Shown here piece by piece: positions 1-9,488 of a DNA stretch of 64,000 bases. The notes beneath the pieces are model-generated. The model did no database searches. It was not told the DNA's origin and worked only from the letters and a program-made list of their open reading frames with translations. The first letter of the stretch is position 1. Every line of letters begins with the position of its first letter. The position numbers were made by a program, and so were the translations under genes. Origin of the DNA: an uncultured Gammaproteobacteria bacterium (GTDB lineage Bacteria; Pseudomonadota; Gammaproteobacteria; UBA4575); the NCBI GenBank assembly GCA_951812785.1, contig OX638335.1, positions 1,143,501-1,207,500 on the forward strand, in the 5' to 3' direction.

Positions 1-1
1 T

Positions 2-166
2 GATGAGTTTTATGATCGAAGCGTTAAGGTCATTATCTCTGCTGAAACTAGTGCTCATGATTTATACAAAGGAAAAAAATTATCATTTGAATTCCAACGC
101 ACTGTGAGTCGATTACTTGAAATGCGCTCTCACGACTACTTAGCGCGACCGCATAAATCTCTGTGA
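2..166 (+). CDS. zapE: ZapE (AFG1-family ATPase), C-terminal end only
   Basis: Partial gene cut by the window edge; 54 codons remain before the TGA stop. The visible peptide reads DEFYDRSVKVIISAE, then LSFEFQRTVSRLLEMRSH and YLARPH. This is the conserved C-terminus of ZapE, the AFG1-like AAA+ ATPase associated with the division ring in proteobacteria. The nucleotide-binding motifs lie upstream, outside the window. Identity rests on recognition of this C-terminal signature; the family call is firm although nothing can be said about the intact gene. Confidence 0.85.
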   Translation, partial: DEFYDRSVKVIISAETSAHDLYKGKKLSFEFQRTVSRLLEMRSHDYLARPHKSL

Positions 167-221
167 CAGACAAGGCTTGTTTCGCTATCATTACCACTAA
201 ATTATTATGTGTGAATTCACT

Positions 222-1205
222 ATGAAAAAACCAGTCACTATTGCTATTACAGGTGCCGGAGGAAACATTGGCTATGCCATTGCTTTTCGTATAGCAGCGG
301 GCAATCTATTTGGTCCCGATCAACCCGTTAACTTACACTTGATAGAAATTGAACCCGTACTGCCTGCATTAACAGGCATGGTGATGGAACTCAATGACTG
401 TGCTTTTCCCACGCTCAACAAAATAGTTGCCACTGCAGATTTCTCCACCGGATTTGGCGATGCAGATTATATTTTTCTTATTGGCTCTAGACCTAGAGGC
501 AAAGGAATGGAGAGGCAAGATTTACTAAGCGCAAATGGCGCAATATTCAAGCCGACCGGAAAAGCTATTAGTGAAAACGCAGCTAAAGATGTTCGTGTTT
601 TAGTCGTGGGCAATCCTGCCAACACCAATGCCTTAATTGCTTTACATAATGCACCCAATTTACAACCTAACCAAATCACTTCAATGATGCGTTTAGACCA
701 TAATCGCACTATCAGCATGCTTGCAGAAAAAGTGGGCAAACATTCTTCAGCAATAAATAACGTTACTGTCTGGGGTAACCATTCGACAACTCAATTCCCT
801 GATTTACAACACTGCACGGTGAATGACAAAAAGGCTTACGATTTAATCGATATAAATTGGTATCGAAATGAATTTATTAAGCGCGTTCAAAAACGAGGCA
901 CTGAAGTCATTGAAGCACGTGGTGCTTCTTCTGCTGCATCTGCTGCATCTGCTGCTATTGACCATATGCGTGACTGGATACTTGGTTCTGACAAAAATAG
1001 CTGGGTCAGCATGGGTAGTTACTCAACAGGAAGTTATGGCGTGACCAGTGAGCTTATGTATTCATTCCCGGCTCGTTGTAACACTCGTGAATTTAATACC
1101 ATTACAGATTTAGAATTAGATGAATTTTCGCGTGAGATGATCGCGCTCTCTGAAAAAGAATTAATCAAAGAGCGCGATATGATTAGATGGTTACTATGCG
1201 AGTAA
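222..1205 (+). CDS. mdh: Malate dehydrogenase
   Basis: NAD-dependent malate dehydrogenase of the cytosolic-like type, interconverting malate and oxaloacetate in the TCA cycle. Seen: the N-terminal Rossmann loop [10 protein letters not shown], the mobile-loop arginines in [19 protein letters not shown], the substrate arginine in RLDHNR, the catalytic histidine in VWGNHS, and the late motif [12 protein letters not shown]. The 327-residue length is normal. An ATG 15 bases earlier (207) would add MCEFT; ATG 222 is preferred because the family starts directly at the beta strand before the glycine loop. Neither start has a strong ribosome binding site. The gene converges on the hydrolase at 1212. 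The window also holds sdh and sucCD, so three TCA steps are represented. Confidence 0.93.
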   Translation: MKKPVTIAITGAGGNIGYAIAFRIAAGNLFGPDQPVNLHLIEIEPVLPALTGMVMELNDCAFPTLNKIVATADFSTGFGDADYIFLIGSRPRGKGMERQDLLSANGAIFKPTGKAISENAAKDVRVLVVGNPANTNALIALHNAPNLQPNQITSMMRLDHNRTISMLAEKVGKHSSAINNVTVWGNHSTTQFPDLQHCTVNDKKAYDLIDINWYRNEFIKRVQKRGTEVIEARGASSAASAASAAIDHMRDWILGSDKNSWVSMGSYSTGSYGVTSELMYSFPARCNTREFNTITDLELDEFSREMIALSEKELIKERDMIRWLLCE

Positions 1206-1211
1206 TAGATT

Positions 1212-2072
1212 TTATAAATTAACGCCCTTCCACTCAGTCACAAAGTCATTAATATATTTTGCGACTTCGTCAGGTCGATCTTCTTGCACCCAGTGCCCTG
1301 CTCGCTCAATGTATTGCACTCGCGTTGGACCCGAAATTCTTTCTTTTAGTTTCTCTGCGGCTGATGCAGACATAAAATTGTCATTCACACCCCACATCAC
1401 CATAGTTGGGCATGTAATTTTACTATGGTCAACATCAGTGTCTGAGTTTTGAGGGTCCGCTGAAATACGAATTAATGATTTAAAACCAGTCATACCTGGC
1501 CCTCTTCCCCAAAATTGCAAATAATTTTGTTTGCAATTTTTGTCTGTAAATGGTGAACCATCATAGCTACCCATGCGCATCAACGCAGGAAACCCTGCTA
1601 CCGCCTGTGCCATCGCCATCTGCAACACTTCGTCTGGAGCTCCATCCAAACCTGCAAGCGCTTCCACTTCACATACAGGCCACTGATCAAAGCAAACTGG
1701 ATTAATTAAAATTAGACGAGAAATATAGTCACAGTATTTTGTAGCAAACACTTGAGCAACACCGCCACCATGATCATGCGCAACAAGGATGACTTTACCT
1801 TTTAATCCTAGGCCGTCAATTACTCCTTTAACTGCTTCTGCCTGATTCATAAACGAATGTTTAAAATCGTTTAATGGCATATCTGATTGGCCATAACCGA
1901 CCATATCCATCGCAAGGGTACGATAACGATCTTTTAAATTCTCTTGAACATGTCGCCAAAGCCGAGCGTTAGTAGGGATACCATGAACCATTAAAAGTGT
2001 TTCTTCGCCGCTACCACACTCTTCTATATTTATATTTAACTTTAATCCATCAACTGTAATTTCTTGCTTCAT
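1212..2072 (-). CDS. Alpha/beta-fold hydrolase (epoxide hydrolase / haloalkane dehalogenase type)
   Basis: A 286-residue alpha/beta hydrolase. The oxyanion region is LLMVHGIPTNARLWR. The nucleophile elbow reads VAHDHGGG, so the nucleophile is an aspartate (Asp in H-D-x-G) and not the serine of esterases. That pattern belongs to epoxide hydrolases and haloalkane dehalogenases. The catalytic histidine is in ERAGHWVQEDRP near the C-terminus. A clear GGAGGAG ribosome binding site precedes the ATG. It lies directly downstream of a broken TetR-family gene on the same strand, suggesting it was once locally regulated. The substrate cannot be read from sequence. Confidence 0.85.
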   Translation of the reverse strand: MKQEITVDGLKLNINIEECGSGEETLLMVHGIPTNARLWRHVQENLKDRYRTLAMDMVGYGQSDMPLNDFKHSFMNQAEAVKGVIDGLGLKGKVILVAHDHGGGVAQVFATKYCDYISRLILINPVCFDQWPVCEVEALAGLDGAPDEVLQMAMAQAVAGFPALMRMGSYDGSPFTDKNCKQNYLQFWGRGPGMTGFKSLIRISADPQNSDTDVDHSKITCPTMVMWGVNDNFMSASAAEKLKERISGPTRVQYIERAGHWVQEDRPDEVAKYINDFVTEWKGVNL

Positions 2073-2097
2073 TTAAATTTCTCCTCCTATTTAGTGA

Positions 2098-2543
2098 TTA
2101 GCTTTTTGATTGACATGGAATTTCATCAATAATTTGAGCACGCTCCAATGCGTCTCTAAAAACAGATCTCATATGCTGAATTGTTATATTAGTTTGAGTT
2201 CTAACTTGACTATCATGCTGAGCCAACTCAGCAATTGAATTAGTTACTAAGCAACCTTTAATGCTTGAATTATTTAAAGCTTCTTTTGCTCTAGCATAAA
2301 AATATTCACAAATTCCCGCTTTTGGCGAAGAAGAATTTTCTATTAATGCAAAATTTTTCACGATGACGTTTTCATGGTAATACTTAAGCACTCTTACTTT
2401 TGAAGGTATCGTAGAGACTCTGACGACTGATCCCCATTTCAGCTTCTAGCCTAGATATTGAAGTTGCGCTAACCCTTACACCAGAATTCACGCATTGCAC
2501 AATCAAGCACATGGTTTAATTCAAATTGTTTATTTCTACCCAT
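2098..2543 (-). pseudogene. Broken TetR/AcrR-family regulator
   Basis: Reading from ATG 2543, the start MGRNKQFELNHVLDCAMREF is a typical TetR helix 1, followed by a TAG. The next frame continues ATSISRLEAEMGISRQSLYDTF, the helix-turn-helix of this family, and ends in TAA. A third frame (97 residues from 2391) gives the ligand-binding half: KEALNNSSIKGCLVTNS, SEL-like spacing and FRDALERA. Two small indels therefore break one gene; neither is in a long homopolymer. It is adjacent to the alpha/beta hydrolase at 1212, its probable former target. The 97-residue open frame alone lacks the DNA-binding domain. Confidence 0.85.
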
Positions 2544-2644
2544 TAACTAATTAGTTTTCCGATAACTAAAACGATGCAGTGTTTTCAGAAGAGGCATTTT
2601 AACTATTTCTGGAATGGTCTGTCAGGTATTATCTCTAAACAATA

Positions 2645-2670
2645 AAAAAGCCCTAAGAGTTAGGGCTTTA
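2645..2670 (-). terminator. Rho-independent terminator of the Rrf2 gene
   Basis: The two arms (aaagccctaa and ttagggcttt) form a 10-bp perfect stem with a 3-base loop. On the minus strand the stem is followed by a run of T. It lies about 30 bases beyond the stop of the Rrf2-family gene at 2699. Confidence 0.85.
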
Positions 2671-2698
2671 AATAAGCAAGCTAATTTAATAATTCATT

Positions 2699-3175
2699 TT
2701 ATGCTGCTGACCTATCTGGATAATGGCCTCCATTATTCACAGGCTCGCTCTGTTCAGAGCCCACATTAAGCATACTTGGACGATTTGCAAATTCTGCCAA
2801 GGTAATACCATTTAGAAAGCTATAAATTTTTTCACTTAACTCTTCCCAAAGTACGAGTATAACATACTTCTTCTCTAAACTAAGCTCAGCTGGTACTTGT
2901 TGCGCCGCATGGGGACTGTAATCATCAATTGACGAGATAATTTGAGCAACACTAATTTCACCAGGAGCACGAGACAATTTATAACCACCGCCGGGCCCAC
3001 GCACTCCAATCACTAATTCGCTTTTACGCAATTTTGCAAATAGCTGCTCTAAATAAGATAATGATATTCCCTGGCTTTGAGATATTTCAGCCAATGTGAC
3101 AGGTCGGACCTTATCATTGATCGCAAGATCCATCATTGCGGTAATTGCATGACGCGCTTTTGTGGATAACTTCAT
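2699..3175 (-). CDS. Rrf2/IscR-family transcriptional regulator lacking cluster cysteines
   Basis: A winged-helix regulator of the Rrf2 family, about 158 residues. The start MKLSTKARHAITAMMDLA, the recognition helix region GISLSYLEQLF, and the wing GVRGPGGGYKLSR closely follow IscR, as do WEELSEKIYSFLNGITLAEF and the tail MLNV. IscR binds a [2Fe-2S] cluster through three cysteines in the loop between wing and C-terminal helix. Here that loop (IDDYSPHAAQQVPAEL) and the whole protein contain no cysteine. It is therefore either an apo-type IscR homologue or a member sensing something else. ATG 3175 was chosen over a GTG at 3184 because AGGTGG lies at proper distance. A terminator follows, and a perfect inverted repeat lies upstream (3210-3225). 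Confidence 0.88.
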   Translation of the reverse strand: MKLSTKARHAITAMMDLAINDKVRPVTLAEISQSQGISLSYLEQLFAKLRKSELVIGVRGPGGGYKLSRAPGEISVAQIISSIDDYSPHAAQQVPAELSLEKKYVILVLWEELSEKIYSFLNGITLAEFANRPSMLNVGSEQSEPVNNGGHYPDRSAA

Positions 3176-3209
3176 TTTGACCACCTTTGTACCTTGAAAT
3201 TTATACTTA

Positions 3210-3225
3210 AATAACCTAAGTTATT
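3210..3225. promoter_or_regulatory. Palindromic operator candidate upstream of the Rrf2 gene
   Basis: aataacctaagttatt has two perfect 6-base arms (AATAAC / GTTATT) around a 4-base centre. It lies 35-50 bases before the chosen start of the Rrf2 gene. Rrf2 proteins are dimers that commonly autoregulate, so self-binding is a reasonable inference. The motif is not a recognisable canonical IscR site. Confidence 0.5.
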
Positions 3226-3355
3226 AGAGTGTATTTTTTGTCTCTAGTTTCATTTATTTTTTTAAATATACTTACCTATTGTTGCCTTATACATCAGCCA
3301 CTAGTGACTCTTATTAAGATGTATTCTTAAAACTAATTGTATGATTTATATGCAA

Positions 3356-3814
3356 TTATTTCAGCTCATTTCCACATCTAAAGACATGACCTTGCGCTAT
3401 AAAGAAGTACAGCCATTTATATAGGAACCGATTATCTTTCCATTTATTACGCAGATGACTATCATTTATCTCACTTATTGATGCTCTCTTGGTTTCTCTA
3501 TGCAGCACCTCTGCTTGCATGGCATCGAAGTAAACTCTGATCAGCATATTAGGTACATCTTTGGGCTTACTATCATCGTACTCTATAAGCCGGTAAGTGA
3601 GATTCAGCGTAATGGTATATTTGGTTCGTTCAATAACGTGTAGATGTAAATCTAATGCATTACTAATACGCGAAAAGCTATATTCATGTAGATTATCAAA
3701 ATTGCCACATAACTTTATGAGTTTTATATAGTTATTTTCATAATTTTCCATTAAACCTGCAAATGTATTTGGATCTGGATGATGGATTTTTGCGTGACTA
3801 GCGAAACAGTGCAT
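3356..3814 (-). CDS. DUF1249 family protein (YqiB-like)
   Basis: 152 residues matching DUF1249. Visible features are the N-terminal LMENYENNYIKLIKL, a middle beta-rich part containing ERTKYTITLNL, the motif VRVYFDAMQAEV-like (IRVYFDAMQAEVLH), and the C-terminal FLYKWLYFFIAQGH. The function of the family is unknown; it is cytoplasmic with no signal peptide or membrane segment. It follows ygfX by 34 bases on the same strand, so it may be cotranscribed with sdhE-ygfX. Confidence 0.8.
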   Translation of the reverse strand: MHCFASHAKIHHPDPNTFAGLMENYENNYIKLIKLCGNFDNLHEYSFSRISNALDLHLHVIERTKYTITLNLTYRLIEYDDSKPKDVPNMLIRVYFDAMQAEVLHRETKRASISEINDSHLRNKWKDNRFLYKWLYFFIAQGHVFRCGNELK

Positions 3815-3848
3815 ATCTAATATTTATCAGTCGTTAAGGTGGCTAAAT

Positions 3849-4265
3849 TCAATAATCAAGTATATCAGGACAAAGTATACATCGGCGTAATTGCAAGAAT
3901 CTTTCAGCAGACATCGAATCTACTCCAATTATTGCAGCTCTACTGACGCGACTAGGTGAACTCAGAATTATCCAGACAAACGCACCATTTAAATAAGCGA
4001 TAGAAACAGTTTCATATTGCTGCCACCGTCGAGCATCTAATGACATGCTCCAGCGGGTATAAGCGGATTCATATTTGATGAAGTAATGATTATGCGACCA
4101 TTTATAAAGATTCCACGCCAAAGAAATCATTAACAACAGGGCAACACTTGCTCTAACAATTATTGCTACGTCAAAGCATAGAACGCTGATAATAGTAAAC
4201 GCATGAGCAATAACTATACAAACTGCTAGAGCACTAGATGGTTTAACTTTGAACTGCTGAATCAA
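3849..4265 (-). CDS. ygfX: YgfX/CptA-like inner-membrane protein
   Basis: 138 residues with two adjacent transmembrane segments in the first 55 residues (ALAVCIVIAHAFTIISVLCF and VALLLMISLAWNLYKW), then a soluble C-terminal part. This layout, and the gene overlapping sdhE by four bases (ATGA), identifies the YgfX family. In enterobacteria YgfX has been described as the partner of SdhE (also called CptAB). Its exact role here is inference. Confidence 0.78.
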   Translation of the reverse strand: MIQQFKVKPSSALAVCIVIAHAFTIISVLCFDVAIIVRASVALLLMISLAWNLYKWSHNHYFIKYESAYTRWSMSLDARRWQQYETVSIAYLNGAFVWIILSSPSRVSRAAIIGVDSMSAERFLQLRRCILCPDILDY

Positions 4266-4504
4266 ATTGAATGAATTCTATCCACAATAGCAACAATAAG
4301 AGGATCAATTACCTGACGGTCGCGTGTGAGTATCTCATGCAATTCCGGATCTTGCAGGGCCAAAAGCTCTACAAACGCACATTGTTCATGTTGATCAGCA
4401 TCAGCATAAAAATGCTCAAGATAGCGCATCGTTAAGGTATCTAATTCTTTAGTTCCTCGACGGCAGCGCCAGCGTAACTTTGAGAGGTCAGAGGAACCCG
4501 ACAT
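4262..4504 (-). CDS. sdhE: SdhE, FAD assembly factor for succinate dehydrogenase
   Basis: An 80-residue helical protein of the SdhE/YgfY family, needed for covalent attachment of FAD to SdhA. The signature RRGTKELD contains the conserved RGxxE motif. The downstream acidic pattern (FVELLALQDPEL) also fits, and the length is normal. It sits 26 bases after sdhB, so the factor is made from the same transcript as its client SdhA, and it overlaps ygfX. Confidence 0.93.
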   Translation of the reverse strand: MSGSSDLSKLRWRCRRGTKELDTLTMRYLEHFYADADQHEQCAFVELLALQDPELHEILTRDRQVIDPLIVAIVDRIHSI

Positions 4505-4530
4505 GATTGATGGATTTAAATTCGAAGTAA

Positions 4531-5313
4531 TCAGTTGCGTCGTTGGACGATGAGCTTCTTAATCTCTGCAATCGCTTTAGCAGGGTTTAAGTTCTTCGGA
4601 CACGCGTTAGTACAATTCATAATGGTGTGACAACGATATAGCTTGAATGGGTCTTCTAATTCATCCAATCGCTCACCTGTCGCTTCATCACGGCTATCAG
4701 CAATCCAGCGATAGGCTGCTAGTAAGGCTGCAGGCCCCAGATAACGGTCACTATTCCACCAATAACTAGGGCAACTGGTCGAGCAACATGCACATAAAAT
4801 GCATTCTTCCAGACCCTCTAATTTTTCACGATCTTCTTTCGACTGAAGACGCTCACGATCTGGTGGCGGAGGCGTATCTGTTTGCATCCATGGCTCAATA
4901 GACGCGTATTGAGCATAGAAGTTAGTTAAATCAGGCACTAAATCTTTCACTACATCCATATGAGGTAGCGGGTAAACCTTCACATCCCCTTTAATCTCAT
5001 CAATGGCTTTAATACAAGCCAGTGTATTCATACCATCAATGTTCATTGAACATGAGCCGCAAATTCCTTCTCGACAAGAACGTCTAAACGTTAGTGTAGG
5101 ATCGATTTCATTCTTAATCTTAATCAACGTATCCAGCACCATTGGTCCGCAGGCATCTAGATCGATATCATAAGTGTCTACGCTCGGGTTTTGACCGTCG
5201 TCTGGGTTATAGCGATAGATTTTAAATCGCTTAATGTTCTTGGCCGCTGCCGGGGCTTCAAAAATCTTGCCCTTTTTGACTATCGAGTTTGCTGGAAGTG
5301 AAAATTCAGCCAT
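4531..5313 (-). CDS. sdhB: Succinate dehydrogenase iron-sulfur subunit
   Basis: Electron-transfer subunit of complex II, carrying electrons from SdhA flavin to quinone. Three cysteine groups are visible: CREGICGSC with a later Cys for the [2Fe-2S] cluster (about residues 80-100), [12 protein letters not shown] (about 172-183), and [13 protein letters not shown] (about 229-241), for the [4Fe-4S] and [3Fe-4S] clusters. 260 residues is slightly longer than the usual 235-240 because of an N-terminal extension (the first 28 residues). Part of the sdhCDAB-sdhE operon. Confidence 0.96.
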   Translation of the reverse strand: MAEFSLPANSIVKKGKIFEAPAAAKNIKRFKIYRYNPDDGQNPSVDTYDIDLDACGPMVLDTLIKIKNEIDPTLTFRRSCREGICGSCSMNIDGMNTLACIKAIDEIKGDVKVYPLPHMDVVKDLVPDLTNFYAQYASIEPWMQTDTPPPPDRERLQSKEDREKLEGLEECILCACCSTSCPSYWWNSDRYLGPAALLAAYRWIADSRDEATGERLDELEDPFKLYRCHTIMNCTNACPKNLNPAKAIAEIKKLIVQRRN

Positions 5314-5353
5314 GAAATAGCTCCTCTAATCCTTTTACCTATTTCTATATACT

Positions 5354-7144
5354 TTAATAAACACGCGCTTTTGGCGGGAATACGTCTACTTCATCTGTCA
5401 ACGTGGTCAAATGTACCGGACGATAATCAATATCTACTTTACCGTCATCTGACACTGTCGCTAGTGTGTGTTTCATCCATGACTCATCATCACGATCTTT
5501 ATAATCATCACGCGCATGAGCACCGCGACTTTCAGGCCGATTCAAAGCTGAAGCAACCGTCGCGATAGCTTGGGGAAACAAATTAGACAATTCTAGAGTT
5601 TCAATTAAGTCTGTGTTCCAAACTAATGATTTATCAGTAACTTTTACGTCATCAAATTGCTTGTACAAAGCGCTGACTTTTTCTAAACCGATTGATAATG
5701 ATTCACCCGTCCTAAATACTGCAGCATGAGTCTGCATTGTTTTCTGCAAGTTCAAGCGTAGGTCAGCAGTCGATGTACTGCCATTTGAATAACGCAATGC
5801 ATCAAAGCGATCCATGACTTTTTCAGTGGCATGTTCTGGCAAGGTTGGGTGTGGCGTATTCGGCTTCACTAACTCCGCTGCTCTAATCGCTGCCGCACGT
5901 CCAAAGACAATCAAATCTAACAAAGAATTAGAACCCAATCGATTGGCACCATGAACAGATACACAGGCAGCTTCACCAATGGCCATTAAGCCTGGCATCA
6001 CCGTATCGGGATCACCATTCACTAAATTAACGACTTGGCCATAATGATTAGTAGGAATTCCACCCATGTTGTAATGGACGGTCGGTAACACAGGAATTGG
6101 ATTTTTAGTCACATCGACACCAGCAAATATTCTTGCACTCTCAGCAATACCGGGAAGTTTTTCATTGATCACATCTGCACCTAAATGCTCTAGATGTAAA
6201 TGTATATGATCAGCTTCATCACCAATGCCTCGTCCTTCATTGATTTCCATCGTCATAGAGCGACTAACAACGTCTCTAGACGCTAAGTCTTTGGCATTTG
6301 GCGCATAACGTTCCATGAAACGATCGCCTTGCACATTCGTTAGGTACCCGCCTTCACCGCGAGCACCCTCAGTAATCAAGCAACCCGAACCGTAAATACC
6401 AGTGGGATGGAATTGAACAAATTCCATATCTTGCAAAGGCATTCCTGCCCGCAAAATCATAGCATTACCGTCACCTGTGCATGTATGTGCTGAAGTACAA
6501 GAGAAGTAAGTACGACCATATCCGCCTGTCGCTAACAACACTTGGTGAGCCCGGAAACGGTGTAATTCACCGGTGGCCAGGTCAATTGCAATCACGCCTC
6601 GGCAAGTCCCATCATCGTCCATCAATAAATCGATGGCAAAGTACTCAATATAGAACTCAGCATTATGTTTCAGTGATTGCTGATACAAAGTATGCAAAAT
6701 TGCATGCCCTGTTCGATCCGCCGCCGCACAAGTTCGTTGGGCAATCCCTTCACCGTATCGTGTGGTCATGCCACCGAATGGACGCTGATAAATTTTTCCA
6801 TCGTCAGTTCTAGAAAATGGCACACCGTAATGCTCTAGCTCGACAATGGCTGGCACAGCTTCTCGACACATATATTCGATAGCATCTTGGTCGCCTAGCC
6901 AGTCTGATCCTTTAACCGTGTCATACATGTGCCAACGCCAATCATCTTCACCCATATTTCCCAACGAGGCACTCATGCCTCCCTGCGCCGCCACAGTGTG
7001 GCTGCGCGTAGGAAATACTTTAGTGATACATGCCGTTGATAATCCACTCACGACCATGCCGAATGTTGCACGCAGACCCGCGCCACCAGCACCGACAACG
7101 AGCACGTCGTAAGTGTGGTCTATAAACTTATAACTTTCGCCCAT
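5354..7144 (-). CDS. sdhA: Succinate dehydrogenase flavoprotein subunit
   Basis: Catalytic subunit oxidising succinate to fumarate. Seen: the dinucleotide loop [13 protein letters not shown], the FAD-linked histidine region [10 protein letters not shown], the substrate motif [23 protein letters not shown], and the C-terminal [22 protein letters not shown]. Start taken at ATG 7144 (MGESYKF); a longer open frame to 7207 reads into sdhD and has no family support. It overlaps nothing but begins four bases after the sdhD stop, consistent with coupling in sdhCDAB. Confidence 0.96.
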   Translation of the reverse strand: MGESYKFIDHTYDVLVVGAGGAGLRATFGMVVSGLSTACITKVFPTRSHTVAAQGGMSASLGNMGEDDWRWHMYDTVKGSDWLGDQDAIEYMCREAVPAIVELEHYGVPFSRTDDGKIYQRPFGGMTTRYGEGIAQRTCAAADRTGHAILHTLYQQSLKHNAEFYIEYFAIDLLMDDDGTCRGVIAIDLATGELHRFRAHQVLLATGGYGRTYFSCTSAHTCTGDGNAMILRAGMPLQDMEFVQFHPTGIYGSGCLITEGARGEGGYLTNVQGDRFMERYAPNAKDLASRDVVSRSMTMEINEGRGIGDEADHIHLHLEHLGADVINEKLPGIAESARIFAGVDVTKNPIPVLPTVHYNMGGIPTNHYGQVVNLVNGDPDTVMPGLMAIGEAACVSVHGANRLGSNSLLDLIVFGRAAAIRAAELVKPNTPHPTLPEHATEKVMDRFDALRYSNGSTSTADLRLNLQKTMQTHAAVFRTGESLSIGLEKVSALYKQFDDVKVTDKSLVWNTDLIETLELSNLFPQAIATVASALNRPESRGAHARDDYKDRDDESWMKHTLATVSDDGKVDIDYRPVHLTTLTDEVDVFPPKARVY

Positions 7145-7148
7145 AGAA

Positions 7149-7520
7149 TTACAAAGATACTTCAATAATTGAAAATAAGCCCATGAATGTAAAAGCAATA
7201 CATGCAAAATTCAGAGCGATTAATGAGGCTACTTTTCTCCAGCCACTGACATAATCTTCGATGATAACTTGTACCCCAAGCTGTACGTGATAGAACATTG
7301 TCACGACAAGTAATGCCAATGCCACCGCCACTAATGGCGACTGCATCCATAAAATGACAGCGCTATAACTAAATTCACCAAAACTAGCAATGGTAAACGC
7401 TAACCATATCGTCAGTGGAACCAACGCTATAGACGTTAATCGCTGCGCCCACCAATGATGTGCGCCTTCTTTAGCTGATCCTAGACCCTTAGCATTTGAT
7501 AACGGTGTTCTTAAACTCAT
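7149..7520 (-). CDS. sdhD: Succinate dehydrogenase membrane anchor SdhD
   Basis: 123 residues with three transmembrane helices (around residues 25-47, 56-78 and 93-117). The N-terminal [18 protein letters not shown] is the typical SdhD start with the quinone-site region, and the second helix end holds [16 protein letters not shown] with the haem/quinone-side histidine. It starts one base after the sdhC stop. Confidence 0.93.
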   Translation of the reverse strand: MSLRTPLSNAKGLGSAKEGAHHWWAQRLTSIALVPLTIWLAFTIASFGEFSYSAVILWMQSPLVAVALALLVVTMFYHVQLGVQVIIEDYVSGWRKVASLIALNFACIAFTFMGLFSIIEVSL

Positions 7521-7910
7521 TTACACTAACTCCTCACAAGCGAGTGCCCATGTTGCTGCCGTTGCTAGCACTGCAAATGCAATAACAAAAAGACCTGATC
7601 GATTCGCGGTATTTTTCTCTAATGCGACACCGGCATCCCATATTAAATGACGCACACCATTAACTAAATGCAAGTAAAGTGCAAATGACCAGCCGACAAG
7701 CAAAAGCAACCCTATTGGATGAGCCAACCAAGATTGGACTGTTTCAAACTGACTTGATCCTGTCGCGATGGCAGCAAGCACCACAACCATAACAACAGCA
7801 CCAACGCTGAGGAATACTCCACTCATGCGATGAAGAATAGATAACGCCATGGTTAGCTGCCAGCGGTATATCCCTAAATGTGGCGACAATGGCCGTTGAG
7901 GTGTGCCCAT
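7521..7910 (-). CDS. sdhC: Succinate dehydrogenase cytochrome b556 subunit SdhC
   Basis: 129 residues, three transmembrane helices. PLSPHLGIYRW and SILHRMSGVFL near the N-terminus form the quinone-site signature (Ser and Arg), and HLVNGVRHLIWD in the second-third helix region carries the haem-binding histidine. First gene of sdhCDAB-sdhE; the promoter should lie in the 263 bases shared with divergent ygfZ. Confidence 0.94.
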   Translation of the reverse strand: MGTPQRPLSPHLGIYRWQLTMALSILHRMSGVFLSVGAVVMVVVLAAIATGSSQFETVQSWLAHPIGLLLLVGWSFALYLHLVNGVRHLIWDAGVALEKNTANRSGLFVIAFAVLATAATWALACEELV

Positions 7911-8173
7911 GAAAAATGACTCCTAACTTCCTGTATTACTTACTAGGCACGGACTAATAATATTAGTCGTACCCACTCAATTTGATATAGTATGACCTTA
8001 TAACTCTACTAATGTACTGGTTATATTCAAAATCATAGTGGCTAGCGCATGAATTGTATACCCGTGGAGGTATAACAAGAGGCAGAAAATTACATTACTT
8101 TGGCTTCAGAAGCTAGCTTAACAAGCTAATTTTGCAATCAAATACGCACTCTAACTAGTACAGGAAATCCATA

Positions 8174-9175
8174 GTGACAGCCAGCATTCTAGACAACGCG
8201 ACTACACCAGATCGATTTTCAATCGATTTGGACAAACCTTCACTGGTAAAGATTGACCATTTAGCCTGCTATCAAATTGACGGAGAAGATGCAGCACAAT
8301 TTTTACAGGGTCAGTTTTCGAATGATATTAATGCAATCAGTCCTGCTACTGGTCAACTAAGCAGCTACAGCACACCTAAAGGTCGCATGTTGGCAATTTT
8401 CTATATTTGTAAGCGTGGAGATGAGTTTTTATTGATCATTTCGAAAGATATTGCTGAAGCGATCATGGAACGTTTACAAATGTACATCATGCGTTCAAAA
8501 GTGAGCATAAAAGCTTTGGATGAAACATCACTAATTGGATTATGTAACGATGCCTCGGGTGAAATTCTCAACTCCTTAAAACTCGAAGTGCCCAAAGACG
8601 AATATCAAGTGAGCACCAGTAACGCTCTAGTCTGCATGAACATCCCCGGTATTAGCCCGCGCTATTTAATCATTGGCGACGAAACATTGCATAAAGAAAT
8701 CACCTCTTTAGATACAAATAATATCAATGTTTATTCAAACACTTATTGGCAGTGGTTAGACATTATGGCTGGCATACCGAATATCACAATTAATACACAA
8801 GAAGCTTTTGTTCCTCAAATGGCCAACATGGAATTAATAGAAGGCGTTAGCTTTAGCAAAGGCTGCTACCCTGGACAAGAAATTGTTGCCAGATTGCATT
8901 ACCTTGGCAACACGAATAGACGCATGTTTAGAATTGAAGTCGAACAAGACGAGCCAATAAATATCGGCGATGATATTTATACTCAAGATTCAGATCAGCC
9001 TATAGGTAAGTTCATGTCAGTTATCACTGAGGCTGGCAAGAAATATTCCGGCCTAGCAGTGTTAAGAATTGAAGCAGTAAAACAAAATCAACTCGCTATA
9101 GGATCACCATCAGGTAATAGTGCGCAAATAATGCCGTTACCTTACGATGTTCCCATTGAACTAAAAGAAAAATAA
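8174..9175 (+). CDS. ygfZ: YgfZ, folate-binding Fe-S cluster repair protein
   Basis: GcvT-like folate-binding protein that supports Fe-S enzymes, notably radical-SAM proteins such as MiaB. The diagnostic motif KGCYPGQEIVAR (with the essential cysteine) is present at about residue 236. FLQGQFSNDI near residue 45 and PKGRMLAIF fit the N-terminal GcvT-like domain. 333 residues is normal. The start is GTG 8174 with AGGAAA just upstream. Divergent from sdhC; ygfZ is often found near sdhE-ygfX, as here. Confidence 0.93.
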   Translation: MTASILDNATTPDRFSIDLDKPSLVKIDHLACYQIDGEDAAQFLQGQFSNDINAISPATGQLSSYSTPKGRMLAIFYICKRGDEFLLIISKDIAEAIMERLQMYIMRSKVSIKALDETSLIGLCNDASGEILNSLKLEVPKDEYQVSTSNALVCMNIPGISPRYLIIGDETLHKEITSLDTNNINVYSNTYWQWLDIMAGIPNITINTQEAFVPQMANMELIEGVSFSKGCYPGQEIVARLHYLGNTNRRMFRIEVEQDEPINIGDDIYTQDSDQPIGKFMSVITEAGKKYSGLAVLRIEAVKQNQLAIGSPSGNSAQIMPLPYDVPIELKEK

Positions 9176-9176
9176 T

Positions 9177-9341
9177 ATGCGCGCTATCGTTTTATATCTA
9201 GCCATTGCCGCACTTACCGCACTTGCTGCCTACATTATCCGATCTAACAGCAAAACAATATCGAATATTCTTTTATTACTCTCCATCACATGCCTTTGTA
9301 TTTTAGGCATTTCGATTATTGTCGAACAATACGACTATTAA
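9177..9341 (+). CDS. Small membrane protein, unknown
   Basis: A 54-residue frame starting one base after the ygfZ stop. It has two hydrophobic helices, about residues 3-21 (VLYLAIAALTALAAYII) and 30-48 (NILLLLSITCLCILGISII), joined by a short polar turn RSNSKT, and an acidic tail EQYDY. The tight spacing suggests translational coupling to ygfZ. I do not recognise the family; coding status rests on the two clean membrane helices and the spacing. Confidence 0.5.
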   Translation: MRAIVLYLAIAALTALAAYIIRSNSKTISNILLLLSITCLCILGISIIVEQYDY

Positions 9342-9488
9342 TTAGCAATTCTATTTCTCTACAGACCTTTAACGTGATGCAGAGATTACTTTAAGATCGG
9401 ATAACAACAGTACTCACTTACTAACGGAAATACACTAGACATCTGAAATTGCTCCAGAAGGAGCTATAATGAAACACTATTTTGTGCT

